Assembly: GCF_900457465.1 (NCBI RefSeq)
Contig: NZ_UAUU01000011.1
Coordinates: forward strand, 496,001 to 560,000
From: Sphingobacterium multivorum
GTDB lineage: Bacteria > Bacteroidota > Bacteroidia > Sphingobacteriales > Sphingobacteriaceae
Reading direction: 5' to 3'
Length of the DNA stretch: 64,000 bases
The translations under genes and the position numbers were made by a program. The notes under the pieces are model-generated. The model was not told where the DNA came from. It ran no database searches and saw nothing but the letters and a program-made list of their open reading frames with translations. Below are positions 37,239 to 44,922 of this stretch, one piece after another. Positions within the stretch are counted from its first letter, which is position 1. Each line of letters starts with the position of its first letter.

Positions 37239-37824
37239 TTTGTAGTTTTTTATAAGTTACTGTATTGATTAAATTTTCTTTAAGAGTGATTAACTCCTTT
37301 TGAATAACAACTTGTTCTTTTTTTAAGAAATCTAATTTTATGATCTGCTTTTGCGTCTCTAAATTAGGAATAATAATTTCCAAGTCTCCTAATTCTTGTT
37401 TTGTGATCGAGGGTATATTTTGGGTCGTCATTTTAGAAGCAAATACTTTTAATGTTTCAGGATGATTCAGATACCAAACCAAGAATTCAGGTAAAATAAG
37501 ATTATTTTGAATAGTTAAAACCAGAAAAGAAGCACTGGCAATAGTAAAGGAATATTCATTGCGGAATAAGGCAGCGAAAAAACGTCTTCCCTTGGCATTG
37601 AATAAAACCTCGTTATATTGTAAGAAATTTTTTTCAATAGCCGGCTTTATCAAAACGTTAGCTTCAAGATCGTTTCTTAAATTTCCATCATCATCATAAT
37701 CAGAAGTTCCAACCATTCTAACATAGGCATCGGTCAGTTGCTTCTCATCATTGTTAACGGTTTTAGGAACCACCATTCCCGACCTTATATTAACAATATC
37801 TGATAATTTAAACTTTTTGTTCAT
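37228..37824 (-). CDS. hsdS: Single-TRD HsdS-like protein upstream of hsdM
   Basis: A 198-aa half-size specificity protein: LSDIVNIRSGMVVPKTV opening, one TRD, then the distal helix (NLETQKQIIKLDFLKKEQVVIQKELITLKENL). ATG 37824 is chosen (MNKKFKLSD); 18 upstream codons to 37878 lack homology. It overlaps the hsdM start by 11 bp, so it is coupled to hsdM. Half-size HsdS proteins can dimerise to give a symmetric target. It does not share the inversion repeats of the cassettes downstream. Confidence 0.78.
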   Translation of the reverse strand: MNKKFKLSDIVNIRSGMVVPKTVNNDEKQLTDAYVRMVGTSDYDDDGNLRNDLEANVLIKPAIEKNFLQYNEVLFNAKGRRFFAALFRNEYSFTIASASFLVLTIQNNLILPEFLVWYLNHPETLKVFASKMTTQNIPSITKQELGDLEIIIPNLETQKQIIKLDFLKKEQVVIQKELITLKENLINTVTYKKLQNEY

Positions 37825-37885
37825 TTCTTTATTTTTAAACAAGCTCTCCGTTCTGTATAAAGAACAGAGAACTTGCAAATTAACA

Positions 37886-38320
37886 TCAATTATGAGGATA
37901 TTCGGGACCTAACCAAACTTTATATTCCAAATACTTGTCATAATAATATATCCATTCAGATATCCACGGAATGACTTCTACTAAATCAAGATAAGGTCTA
38001 CCTTTTAAATCAAAAACTGGATGATACAAACAAAGTGAACCATCACCGTTAAAATGTGTATCTGCACATTTTATAAGATTTTTAGTTTCTACCATTACTC
38101 TTTCAAATCTATTGGGGAAAAATGGAGAACATAGCACTTTCAAATGATATTTTCTGTTATTCAATTCCAACGTACCTTTTCCTTCAAGTAATTTTACTTT
38201 CACTTCAAAAGATAACCATTTGAATTCTTTTTCACATTCAATCAGCGTTTTATATAAAAATCCCATCCAGTATTTTTGAGCTCGTTCTTTAGGATTCAGC
38301 ATAAAATCCATGACTTCCAT
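37886..38320 (-). CDS. CBASS E2-like protein (short type II)
   Basis: A 144-aa stand-alone E2 (ubiquitin-conjugating-like) domain. The active-site motif is H89..DGSLCL with cysteine 97, followed by a proline (LYHPVF), as in bacterial E2 proteins of CBASS. There is no E1 or JAB partner, which defines the 'short' type II systems, where E2 is known to modify or prime the CD-NTase. It overlaps the CD-NTase gene by 32 bp. Downstream, the hsdS/hsdM genes start only 62 bp after its stop, on the same strand. Confidence 0.85.
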   Translation of the reverse strand: MEVMDFMLNPKERAQKYWMGFLYKTLIECEKEFKWLSFEVKVKLLEGKGTLELNNRKYHLKVLCSPFFPNRFERVMVETKNLIKCADTHFNGDGSLCLYHPVFDLKGRPYLDLVEVIPWISEWIYYYDKYLEYKVWLGPEYPHN

Positions 38321-39491
38321 TTTTTACACCTGATGAGGTATTAATTTGACCACTTGAGTCTGTGTAAGCTGTTCCAGAAAGCAATGCGGCTAATTGAGGA
38401 TTCCCTTTATAACTTTCTTCCAACTTAACCAAAGTTTGGATGTTTTGTTTGTAATATCCATTTCCAAATAAATCTTTATAATTTGACTCATTCGTTGAAT
38501 TACCAATGAACGCATTTAATTTTTTCTCAAAGTCTTCTACGAAGCCTACAAAACTGTTATAATGTTTATCCTCCCACGAATCGGTAAAATTCTCTCTTTT
38601 ACTTTTGTCCTCGTGATTATCAACCGGATTATAAACAGTAAATTTTATTTTGTGATATTTGTAATCATCCGCTAATTTCTTTAATTTTTGGACGGCATTT
38701 TTTAAAGCTTCCTGAATAGAAGGATTATCAGCATGGCTTTGTGCTAATAATGTGGTCAACACAATACTTGAAATGCATGGAGTTTTCGCTGTATCCTTAT
38801 CAAAATAATATAAATCTCGATATCTCTTGACAATTTGAACTGTACGTTGCAATGGCGTTTTCAAATAGACATCTAAAGGTAAATCTTCAGTTTCTATCTC
38901 AGCTTTTAACATAATATTATATCTTTCCTGAAGAAGAAAGTTTGATTTGTTTCTTTCCGAAATATTTGTGAACCATTCAGCATATCCTTTTGGGTTTGTT
39001 CTTGACCAAGACGTCCTATATTTGTTCTCAGGAATCATCAATCTTGTATTGCTTGTAGTAATCATGCATCCTGGTAAAATATCCATATGGAAATCGCTAT
39101 TATAGTTAATACGGATACAACGATTCTTTTTCTGCAAGAGCGGTTGATAGGTGCTGTGATTATTTAAAACACGATACAGTTCATCATAAATTTCTGAAGG
39201 TGTATGATTTAGATAAGAATCCTCAATGTGTAAAACAATATCTAAATCAAATTCTTTTCCAGAAAGTGGTTTGATAGTTGTGCCTATTAACAAAGAGCCT
39301 TGTGCATATACATTTATTGTATAATCTTTAAAAAAATCTTCGTCTCTTGACAAAACGTCATTTACAGCTCGGTAAGCAGATTCCATTTGGCTTTTACGTG
39401 TTTCATCAAGCTCTAAATTTGAAGCTATTATTGCTAAGAGTTCATCTTTTTTGAATTCTTGGTCTGTATATTTATGTAAATTATTTTTCAT
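38289..39491 (-). CDS. CBASS CD-NTase (cGAS-like cyclic-oligonucleotide synthase)
   Basis: A 400-aa SMODS nucleotidyltransferase with G65-S66 (YAQGSLLIGT), the DLD metal pair D82/D84, and a third Asp in FHMDILPG (D137). The second half is the helical cap. On phage infection such enzymes make a cyclic di- or trinucleotide that activates the effector. The product cannot be read from the sequence. The C terminus is flexible and glycine/serine-rich (TSSGVKNGSHGFYAES), as expected for a target of E2-mediated transfer. It overlaps both neighbours, a tight operon. Confidence 0.92.
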   Translation of the reverse strand: MKNNLHKYTDQEFKKDELLAIIASNLELDETRKSQMESAYRAVNDVLSRDEDFFKDYTINVYAQGSLLIGTTIKPLSGKEFDLDIVLHIEDSYLNHTPSEIYDELYRVLNNHSTYQPLLQKKNRCIRINYNSDFHMDILPGCMITTSNTRLMIPENKYRTSWSRTNPKGYAEWFTNISERNKSNFLLQERYNIMLKAEIETEDLPLDVYLKTPLQRTVQIVKRYRDLYYFDKDTAKTPCISSIVLTTLLAQSHADNPSIQEALKNAVQKLKKLADDYKYHKIKFTVYNPVDNHEDKSKRENFTDSWEDKHYNSFVGFVEDFEKKLNAFIGNSTNESNYKDLFGNGYYKQNIQTLVKLEESYKGNPQLAALLSGTAYTDSSGQINTSSGVKNGSHGFYAES

Positions 39492-40251
39492 TGATTAAAT
39501 ATTTTGTGTGTTCTCCAATTTTAGCAATTTGTTCTTCATGCTCAATTACCAATAATCTTTCAATTTCGCTGATGTCTACTACCATGAAATCACTGCCTAA
39601 TTTGCGAGGATTTTTTAGAAGTTTTTTCAGCACTACTTCTTGTTCCAGAGTTGGAAGAAACTCAACAATGTCATAAATCAAAACTTCATAACATTGATGA
39701 AAAGTACTGTAACCAAATACTTTCATCGTTTTTTGCACCTCTCTGAATGATTTGGAGTAAAAAATATCTTTATCAAATCCATGGTCTTCAATAAGCTCTT
39801 CGTTGAATTCACGGTCATAGGTTGTTTCACGGTCTTTTCTGGATTCAAACCATTTAATAACATCTAAAGCATATTTACCTTTCACTCGAAAACGTAAATC
39901 GTCTTTGCTAATATCATCCGATTTCATTCCCTTCGCTCCGCAATCTTCCTTATATCCCCATTTTTCAAATTCTGAAAAACCGTTAAGTTTTTTGTAAACA
40001 CCACCTACAGGTTGTAGTTGGTCTTTAATACGGTGACCACGAACTAACAAAAATTTAGAAGTGCCGGGAATTTTAATTCTGATTAAATAACTGATAGAAA
40101 ATCGAACATCCTCATTCTTTAATTTAGTAAAATTGGACTGTAAATAGGTATAAATTTGATTTTTGTTATCTAGCAACGATTCTGTTGCTTTTTTTATGAT
40201 AACCTTACCAGCAGCCATACCTAAAGCTGCTAAAACTGTGTTTGCTGCCAT
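39481..40251 (-). CDS. CBASS effector: membrane-anchored SMODS-associated NUDIX protein
   Basis: A 256-aa protein with a short N-terminal hydrophobic segment (residues ~4-20, NTVLAALGMAAGKVIIK) and a NUDIX-like domain. Visible parts are PVGGVYKKL near 81-89 and a degenerate Nudix box REFNEELIEDHGF at 147-159. SMODS-associated NUDIX proteins fused to membrane segments are one of the known CBASS effector types, thought to act at the membrane on binding the cyclic nucleotide. It is first in the operon and overlaps the CD-NTase start by 11 bp. Confidence 0.82.
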   Translation of the reverse strand: MAANTVLAALGMAAGKVIIKKATESLLDNKNQIYTYLQSNFTKLKNEDVRFSISYLIRIKIPGTSKFLLVRGHRIKDQLQPVGGVYKKLNGFSEFEKWGYKEDCGAKGMKSDDISKDDLRFRVKGKYALDVIKWFESRKDRETTYDREFNEELIEDHGFDKDIFYSKSFREVQKTMKVFGYSTFHQCYEVLIYDIVEFLPTLEQEVVLKKLLKNPRKLGSDFMVVDISEIERLLVIEHEEQIAKIGEHTKYLINEK

Positions 40252-40369
40252 TAGCTTAGATTTAAATATTTATAAAAATTGCTTAATAGAGCATTATAAC
40301 CAATGAAAACTTGTGTATATACATATAAATACATAGTTTTGCAAAAACGAAACAGACTATAATACTCTA

Positions 40370-40490
40370 AACCATAATGAGGTGACTAGCCTCAGGAGAT
40401 GTATTGTTAAGCGCAATACGGGGATTTTATAAGTCAAACATCAAAAATATCTTAAAACCAAATCTATGTGCAGTAGAATTTGGTTTTTTT
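40370..40490 (+). ncRNA. Candidate structured small RNA with intrinsic terminator
   Basis: Upstream of and divergent from the CBASS operon are two compact hairpins, GAGG-TGACTAG-CCTC (40379-40393) and GTATTG-TTAAGCG-CAATAC (40401-40419), an unstructured spacer, and a classic terminator. A TATAAT-like box lies at 40358-40363. No reading frame of note spans it. The layout looks like a ~115-nt small RNA transcribed on the + strand. I cannot match it to a known family. Confidence 0.45.
40454..40490 (+). terminator. Terminator of the candidate small RNA
   Basis: AAAACCAAAT (40454-40463) pairs with ATTTGGTTTT (40478-40487) across a 14-nt loop and runs into a T-tract. No + strand protein gene ends here, which is why it points to an RNA gene. 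Confidence 0.75.
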
Positions 40491-40933
40491 GTTTTAGTAA
40501 TTCTTGTACAAAGATAAAAAAACATTTTGAATACACAAATAAAAATGCAAGTACAAGGATTACAAAATGTAAATAGCCATCTCAAAGATGTCTATTTGGT
40601 TTAATATTTATTGATATTTTAAGAAAATATAATTGATTGGGACGGATTTCTGAAAAATATGTATATTTGCTACGAACGAACGGAAATGTATTGAAAAACA
40701 AAGCAATAAGCACCGTTACCAAATCGTTACCTGACTTTTTTGATAATCTTTATAAAAGCTTAGTATTCAATCGATACAGCTTTTTCCTGAAAACTTTAAA
40801 ATATAAAAACAGTCAAATAGAATTATGTGTAGCATTTGCCTAAACAAAAACCAGATATAAAGATCAGTATGACCTATTTATTGGGTATAACTAATGTATT
40901 TAACCTATAATATAACGGAGAGATTAACAGCAA
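40491..40933. other. Spacer without a supported gene
   Basis: AT-rich DNA between the RNA candidate and the beta-helix gene. A 68-codon frame (40637-40843) has no good start context, so I leave it unannotated. A TTTG-rich stretch near 40660 (TATATTTG at 40661-40668) could be a -7 box reading towards the next gene. Confidence 0.4.
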
Positions 40934-42691
40934 ATGGAGTTTATAATAAATATCGAAAACTATAAGCAATTTATTCGTGAGGACAAATATTTGATTATTG
41001 ATACCGAGTTCATAGAAAAAAATTCTTTAGAGACATGTAGAAGACTGACAATAAATGGTATACAAGACAAAGAATTGCTATTATATGTCTCAAATATCAA
41101 TGTAGAAAATACTAGAATAGAAATAAATGACTGCTCATTTACGGCTGTTTCAATTGAAAATTCCACGATTGATGAAGTTATTTTTAACACGGTGGAAGTA
41201 AGTGAGGAAAAGAACGGAAAGTTTGCCCTTTTTAAAACATTTATTGACACATCAAAGTTGAAATACTTATGGTTCTATTACTGCAAATTATATAATGGGT
41301 TAATTGTGAGAAAAGAGTCAGAGATAGAGTCATTATCAATTAATGAAACGGTAATAGACAGAAGTTTCACCTTCATTAATTCTAAATGTAAAACAATAAC
41401 TGTCGAATCTTCAAATGTTTCTGAAATCAGCATAGATAGAAATGACTATCCCAAAAAAAATGGAAGGACAGAGGTTGATTCAATAAATATTTTCAGAACA
41501 GAAGGGTTGAAGAATATTAAAGTATGGGAAGTAAATTTTAAAAATTTTCACATTCACAAAGTGGTTCTAAACAAAAGTGCTAAACTGTCAGAACATAATA
41601 ACGAAATCTATGTAAAAACACCAGATAAGTATAAAGAAATAGAGGAAATTAAAATCTCTGAATCAACAATCTCATCAAATATAATTTTCGTGTTCGACAA
41701 TGCAAAACACCTAAAAATATTTGAGTCCAATTTAGGTGATGTGATCCTAAATTATTGGCAAATAGGTGATTTGTTGTTTTCTGATTCTAATTTTAGTGAG
41801 TCAATATATTTCGGTAGTTCAAATCAAATTAAAACGATAGACAAATTACTCATCGAAAACTGCACATTTGACGACGTATTTAACATGAGTAGCATTTGGT
41901 TTAAAGAAGAAGCATTTTTTCTAGGTTTGGTTTTCAACAAATACCCCTCATTCTTTTATCATAACGCATTTAAGGAAAACTGCAAAACAGACTTTAAGTA
42001 TTCTAATCTGCAGAACTTAGTTTTTCAAAAAATTGATTTTAGTTTTTTTTCCTTTAAACAGTTTGATATTACAAATGTTGAATTTCGAGATTGCCATTGG
42101 CTTTCGGAAAGAAAATTCTTTGTGAGTCGAAATATAGTTTTTGATGACAAAACAGATATAGATGAAGTTGACGAGTGGATAAAAATTAAGGATATCTATT
42201 CAAAGTTAAAAACTAGTTCGGAAAAAAGCTCTGACTTTATAAATCTTGAAAAGTTTTACATATCGGAACAGGAGACAAAAAGAAAGATTCACCGAAGGAA
42301 ATCTGACTGGATTGAGTTTTTGCTAATGGGCTTTCACAAAGCTATCAGTAGCTATGGCGTAAACTTCAAAAAACCATTATTCTTTATATTATGTTCAATA
42401 GTTTGTTTTGCAATAGTATTTATTTTTACAGGGTTCTATGTAGGTGACACCTTAGTTAAGTATGAGTTTTCATTTGATGCTTCAAATACAATAATTACAT
42501 TTAGGGATTTAGGCTATTCACTAATTTATAGCTTAAAAAATATCTTACCATTTCAAGTAGGCTTAAATTTCTTCCTTCATTCAGACAAATCACTCGAAAT
42601 ATCACAAACACTTGAACTTATCCATAAAATTATAAACTTAATTCTGGCAACAAGCTTTACTGGAGCTTTCGTCAGATATTTACGAAAATAG
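40934..42691 (+). CDS. Beta-helix (pentapeptide-like) protein with C-terminal membrane domain
   Basis: A 585-aa protein. Residues ~50-400 consist of repeating strands of the type 'IxxCxFxxVxIxxSxIxxVxF' as in degenerate pentapeptide/right-handed beta-helices. A charged helical linker follows (EKFYISEQETKRKIHRRKSDWIEFLLMGFHKAISSYG), and then a membrane part: a helix at ~480-503 (FFILCSIVCFAIVFIFTGF), a pore-loop-like stretch LGYSLIYSLKNILPFQVG, and a last helix IINLILATSFTGAFV before a basic end. This architecture resembles pentapeptide proteins with an ion-channel-like C terminus found in defence islands. A role as membrane effector is inferred. Confidence 0.65.
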   Translation: MEFIINIENYKQFIREDKYLIIDTEFIEKNSLETCRRLTINGIQDKELLLYVSNINVENTRIEINDCSFTAVSIENSTIDEVIFNTVEVSEEKNGKFALFKTFIDTSKLKYLWFYYCKLYNGLIVRKESEIESLSINETVIDRSFTFINSKCKTITVESSNVSEISIDRNDYPKKNGRTEVDSINIFRTEGLKNIKVWEVNFKNFHIHKVVLNKSAKLSEHNNEIYVKTPDKYKEIEEIKISESTISSNIIFVFDNAKHLKIFESNLGDVILNYWQIGDLLFSDSNFSESIYFGSSNQIKTIDKLLIENCTFDDVFNMSSIWFKEEAFFLGLVFNKYPSFFYHNAFKENCKTDFKYSNLQNLVFQKIDFSFFSFKQFDITNVEFRDCHWLSERKFFVSRNIVFDDKTDIDEVDEWIKIKDIYSKLKTSSEKSSDFINLEKFYISEQETKRKIHRRKSDWIEFLLMGFHKAISSYGVNFKKPLFFILCSIVCFAIVFIFTGFYVGDTLVKYEFSFDASNTIITFRDLGYSLIYSLKNILPFQVGLNFFLHSDKSLEISQTLELIHKIINLILATSFTGAFVRYLRK

Positions 42692-42741
42692 AAAGCAATA
42701 CGGATAACCTGGCATTGGCATAAATTAAAAAAACTAACATA

Positions 42742-43569
42742 ATGAACGACAATAAACAATATGAAATTTTCACGCAAGAAATTTATCAATCGTTAATCAA
42801 TGCGCAAGGAATTGACACAATTAAAGTCGAACATGATTTAAAAATTGAAGGTCGGTCAGGACAAAAACATCAAATTGATGTTTATTGGGAGTATGAAATT
42901 GCAGGAATTAATCATAAAGTAGCAATAGAGTGTAAAAATTACAACAATGTAGTTTCAGTTGGAAAGGTTAGAGATTTTTATGGTGTACTTTCAGATATTG
43001 GAAACATTAACGGAATTATGGTAACAAAGGAAGGTTATCAGAAAGGGAGTAAAGAATTCGCAACACATTACGGCATAAATTTAAAAGAACTTCGAAAACC
43101 CAAAGAAGAGGACTGGAAAGGCAGAATAAAGAGCATTGTTGTAAATATGGTAATGGTTATTCCAAATATTAAAAAAAGATTTATTGTTATTGATGAGGAG
43201 TGGGTTAAAGCAAATATTAAACTCCCTGAAAATGGAGATTTTAATTATTCAATTAGTGGAATGGCGGACGATATTTGGATACTTGATGAAAATGGAGGGA
43301 AATTAAAAAACTTTCACCAACTTGACCAAGAACTCCCACAAAACTGGAAAGAAGAAAAGGATTTGGAACATACTTATAATTTCGAAAATGGCTATATTGA
43401 AGTTGAACAATTTGGAAGAATAAAGATTAAATCAATCAAATATCTGTATGAAGTGAATACAGGTTCTAACGAAATAATAATAGATGGTGGAAGAACAGCC
43501 AAAGCAATTTTGAAAGACGCGTTGGACGGAGAAATTAAATTCTTTGATAAAGACGGCACTATTAAATAA
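42742..43569 (+). CDS. Mrr-fold restriction endonuclease-like protein
   Basis: A 275-aa protein. The N-terminal ~120 residues form a PD-(D/E)xK nuclease core: QIDVYWEYE (D46), AIECKNY (E63-C-K65) and GNINGIMVTKEGYQKG typical of Mrr/NERD-like endonucleases. The C-terminal ~150 residues are an uncharacterised beta-rich domain, possibly for target recognition. It follows the beta-helix membrane gene by 50 bp on the same strand, so the two may be co-expressed. Which DNA it cuts is unknown. Confidence 0.78.
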   Translation: MNDNKQYEIFTQEIYQSLINAQGIDTIKVEHDLKIEGRSGQKHQIDVYWEYEIAGINHKVAIECKNYNNVVSVGKVRDFYGVLSDIGNINGIMVTKEGYQKGSKEFATHYGINLKELRKPKEEDWKGRIKSIVVNMVMVIPNIKKRFIVIDEEWVKANIKLPENGDFNYSISGMADDIWILDENGGKLKNFHQLDQELPQNWKEEKDLEHTYNFENGYIEVEQFGRIKIKSIKYLYEVNTGSNEIIIDGGRTAKAILKDALDGEIKFFDKDGTIK

Positions 43570-44254
43570 AAAATTCTACAAATCATTCTGATTCGGGTAA
43601 GCTGACCAAATACAATAGCGATGAATTATTTAGGAAAAAGATTACCATTAATAACTCGATGTCGATATTAGCTAGCATTCGAATTCATGTAAATTTAAAC
43701 TTCATTTCACTTGGCTCTTCAAGTCACAGATTAAAATATTATGAGGCCTTCGGTTTGTATCTTTTTACATGGAGCAAATTTTACATTTACACTTTACAAA
43801 AGCAATTATACCAACATTTTTGGAGTGTAAACTGAACTGTGTCATTGGATAATTAACCACAATCTAAAAGCCTCTATCAAGTTTGAGCCTATCCCCAAAT
43901 TTAATGTAAAGTTGGGATATGGTCAATCCCCAGTTATGCACTGGCATTGTCCACTTTTTAGAGATGTCCTTTATTATCAGAAACATCAGCTTCATTAGAG
44001 CCTGCTCAGAACTGAATGCACCTTTAGACTTCGTTATTTTTCGGATCTGACGGTGCATTCCTTCAATAGGATTAGTGGTATAGATAGTCTTACGCACCTG
44101 CTCATCATACTCAAAAAAAGTAGAGAGGTTTATCCAGTTATCGAGCCATGACTTAGCGGCTATGGGGTATTTCTTGCCCCATTTCTCTTCAAAGACGTAT
44201 CCATCCTATCAAGTACATATTTTATAATCGGGATCTAGTATCGAGCTTTGTGTC

Positions 44255-44536
44255 ATGATGATACAAGAAAAACGAGAATATATGTTATCGATGATAGCAG
44301 GCTGGCAGCATAGCGGAAAGAGCAAGAAGGCGTACTGTGCTGAAAACGGGATCAATGAGGCCAAGTTTTATTATTGGATTGCCCGAACCAAAGAAAGCGA
44401 TAAGTCTTCTACTGGCTTTTTAAGCATCGATAAAGCGAGTAAAAACAATGATATTGAAATTATCTACCCCAACGGAGTACGTATCAAGGTTGCGAATGAT
44501 CTTGGACTTCTTTCTCAACTTATTCGCTTGTACTGA
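44255..44536 (+). CDS. tnpA: IS66 accessory protein TnpA
   Basis: A 93-aa protein with the small helix-turn-helix of IS66 TnpA (MIAGWQHSGKSKKAYCAENGI, then EAKFYYWIARTK) and a C-terminal IEIIYPNGVRIKV strand pair. Its TGA overlaps the tnpB ATG. Required with TnpB for transposition in this family. Confidence 0.85.
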   Translation: MMIQEKREYMLSMIAGWQHSGKSKKAYCAENGINEAKFYYWIARTKESDKSSTGFLSIDKASKNNDIEIIYPNGVRIKVANDLGLLSQLIRLY

Positions 44537-44874
44537 TGTTTGCTCTAGGCTCATCACACCGGTTCTATCTTTATGACGGCTTCTGTGACATGCGTAAATC
44601 ATTTGACGGACTCTGCGGATTAATCGCTTCGGCTATGCAGCGGCAGGCTACCAGTGGTGAAGTATTTGTTTTCCTGAATCGTAGCCGTACGCACGTTAAG
44701 CTGCTGCATTGGGAGAAGGGTGGCTTTGTGCTGTATTACAAACGCTTGGAAACCGGAACTTTTCTGCCGCCAGATCTAAAAAACAATGAGTTGTCCTGGA
44801 GTGATCTTGTACTGATGGTTGAAGGTATACAGGTTGTGAAAAGTATTCAGAAAAGACGTTTCTCTTTACCTTAA
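44536..44874 (+). CDS. tnpB: IS66 accessory protein TnpB
   Basis: A 112-aa protein with the near-invariant IS66 TnpB blocks: RFYLYDGFCDMRKSFDGLCGL, VFVFLNRSRTHVKLLHWEKGG and the closing LMVEGIQVVKS. Intact, full length. Confidence 0.92.
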   Translation: MFALGSSHRFYLYDGFCDMRKSFDGLCGLIASAMQRQATSGEVFVFLNRSRTHVKLLHWEKGGFVLYYKRLETGTFLPPDLKNNELSWSDLVLMVEGIQVVKSIQKRRFSLP

Positions 44875-44922
44875 AAGTGGTTTTTAATAGGATAAAAGCC
44901 GCTTTTTCTGTATATTTACCCT

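Noticed and set aside
40637..40843. 68-codon frame between the RNA candidate and the beta-helix gene
   Set aside because: No domain, poor start context, AT-rich composition like the surrounding spacer.
43570..43813. Possible IS remnant between the Mrr-like gene and IS256
   Set aside because: No open frame, inverted repeat or similarity to the other elements of the window could be seen.
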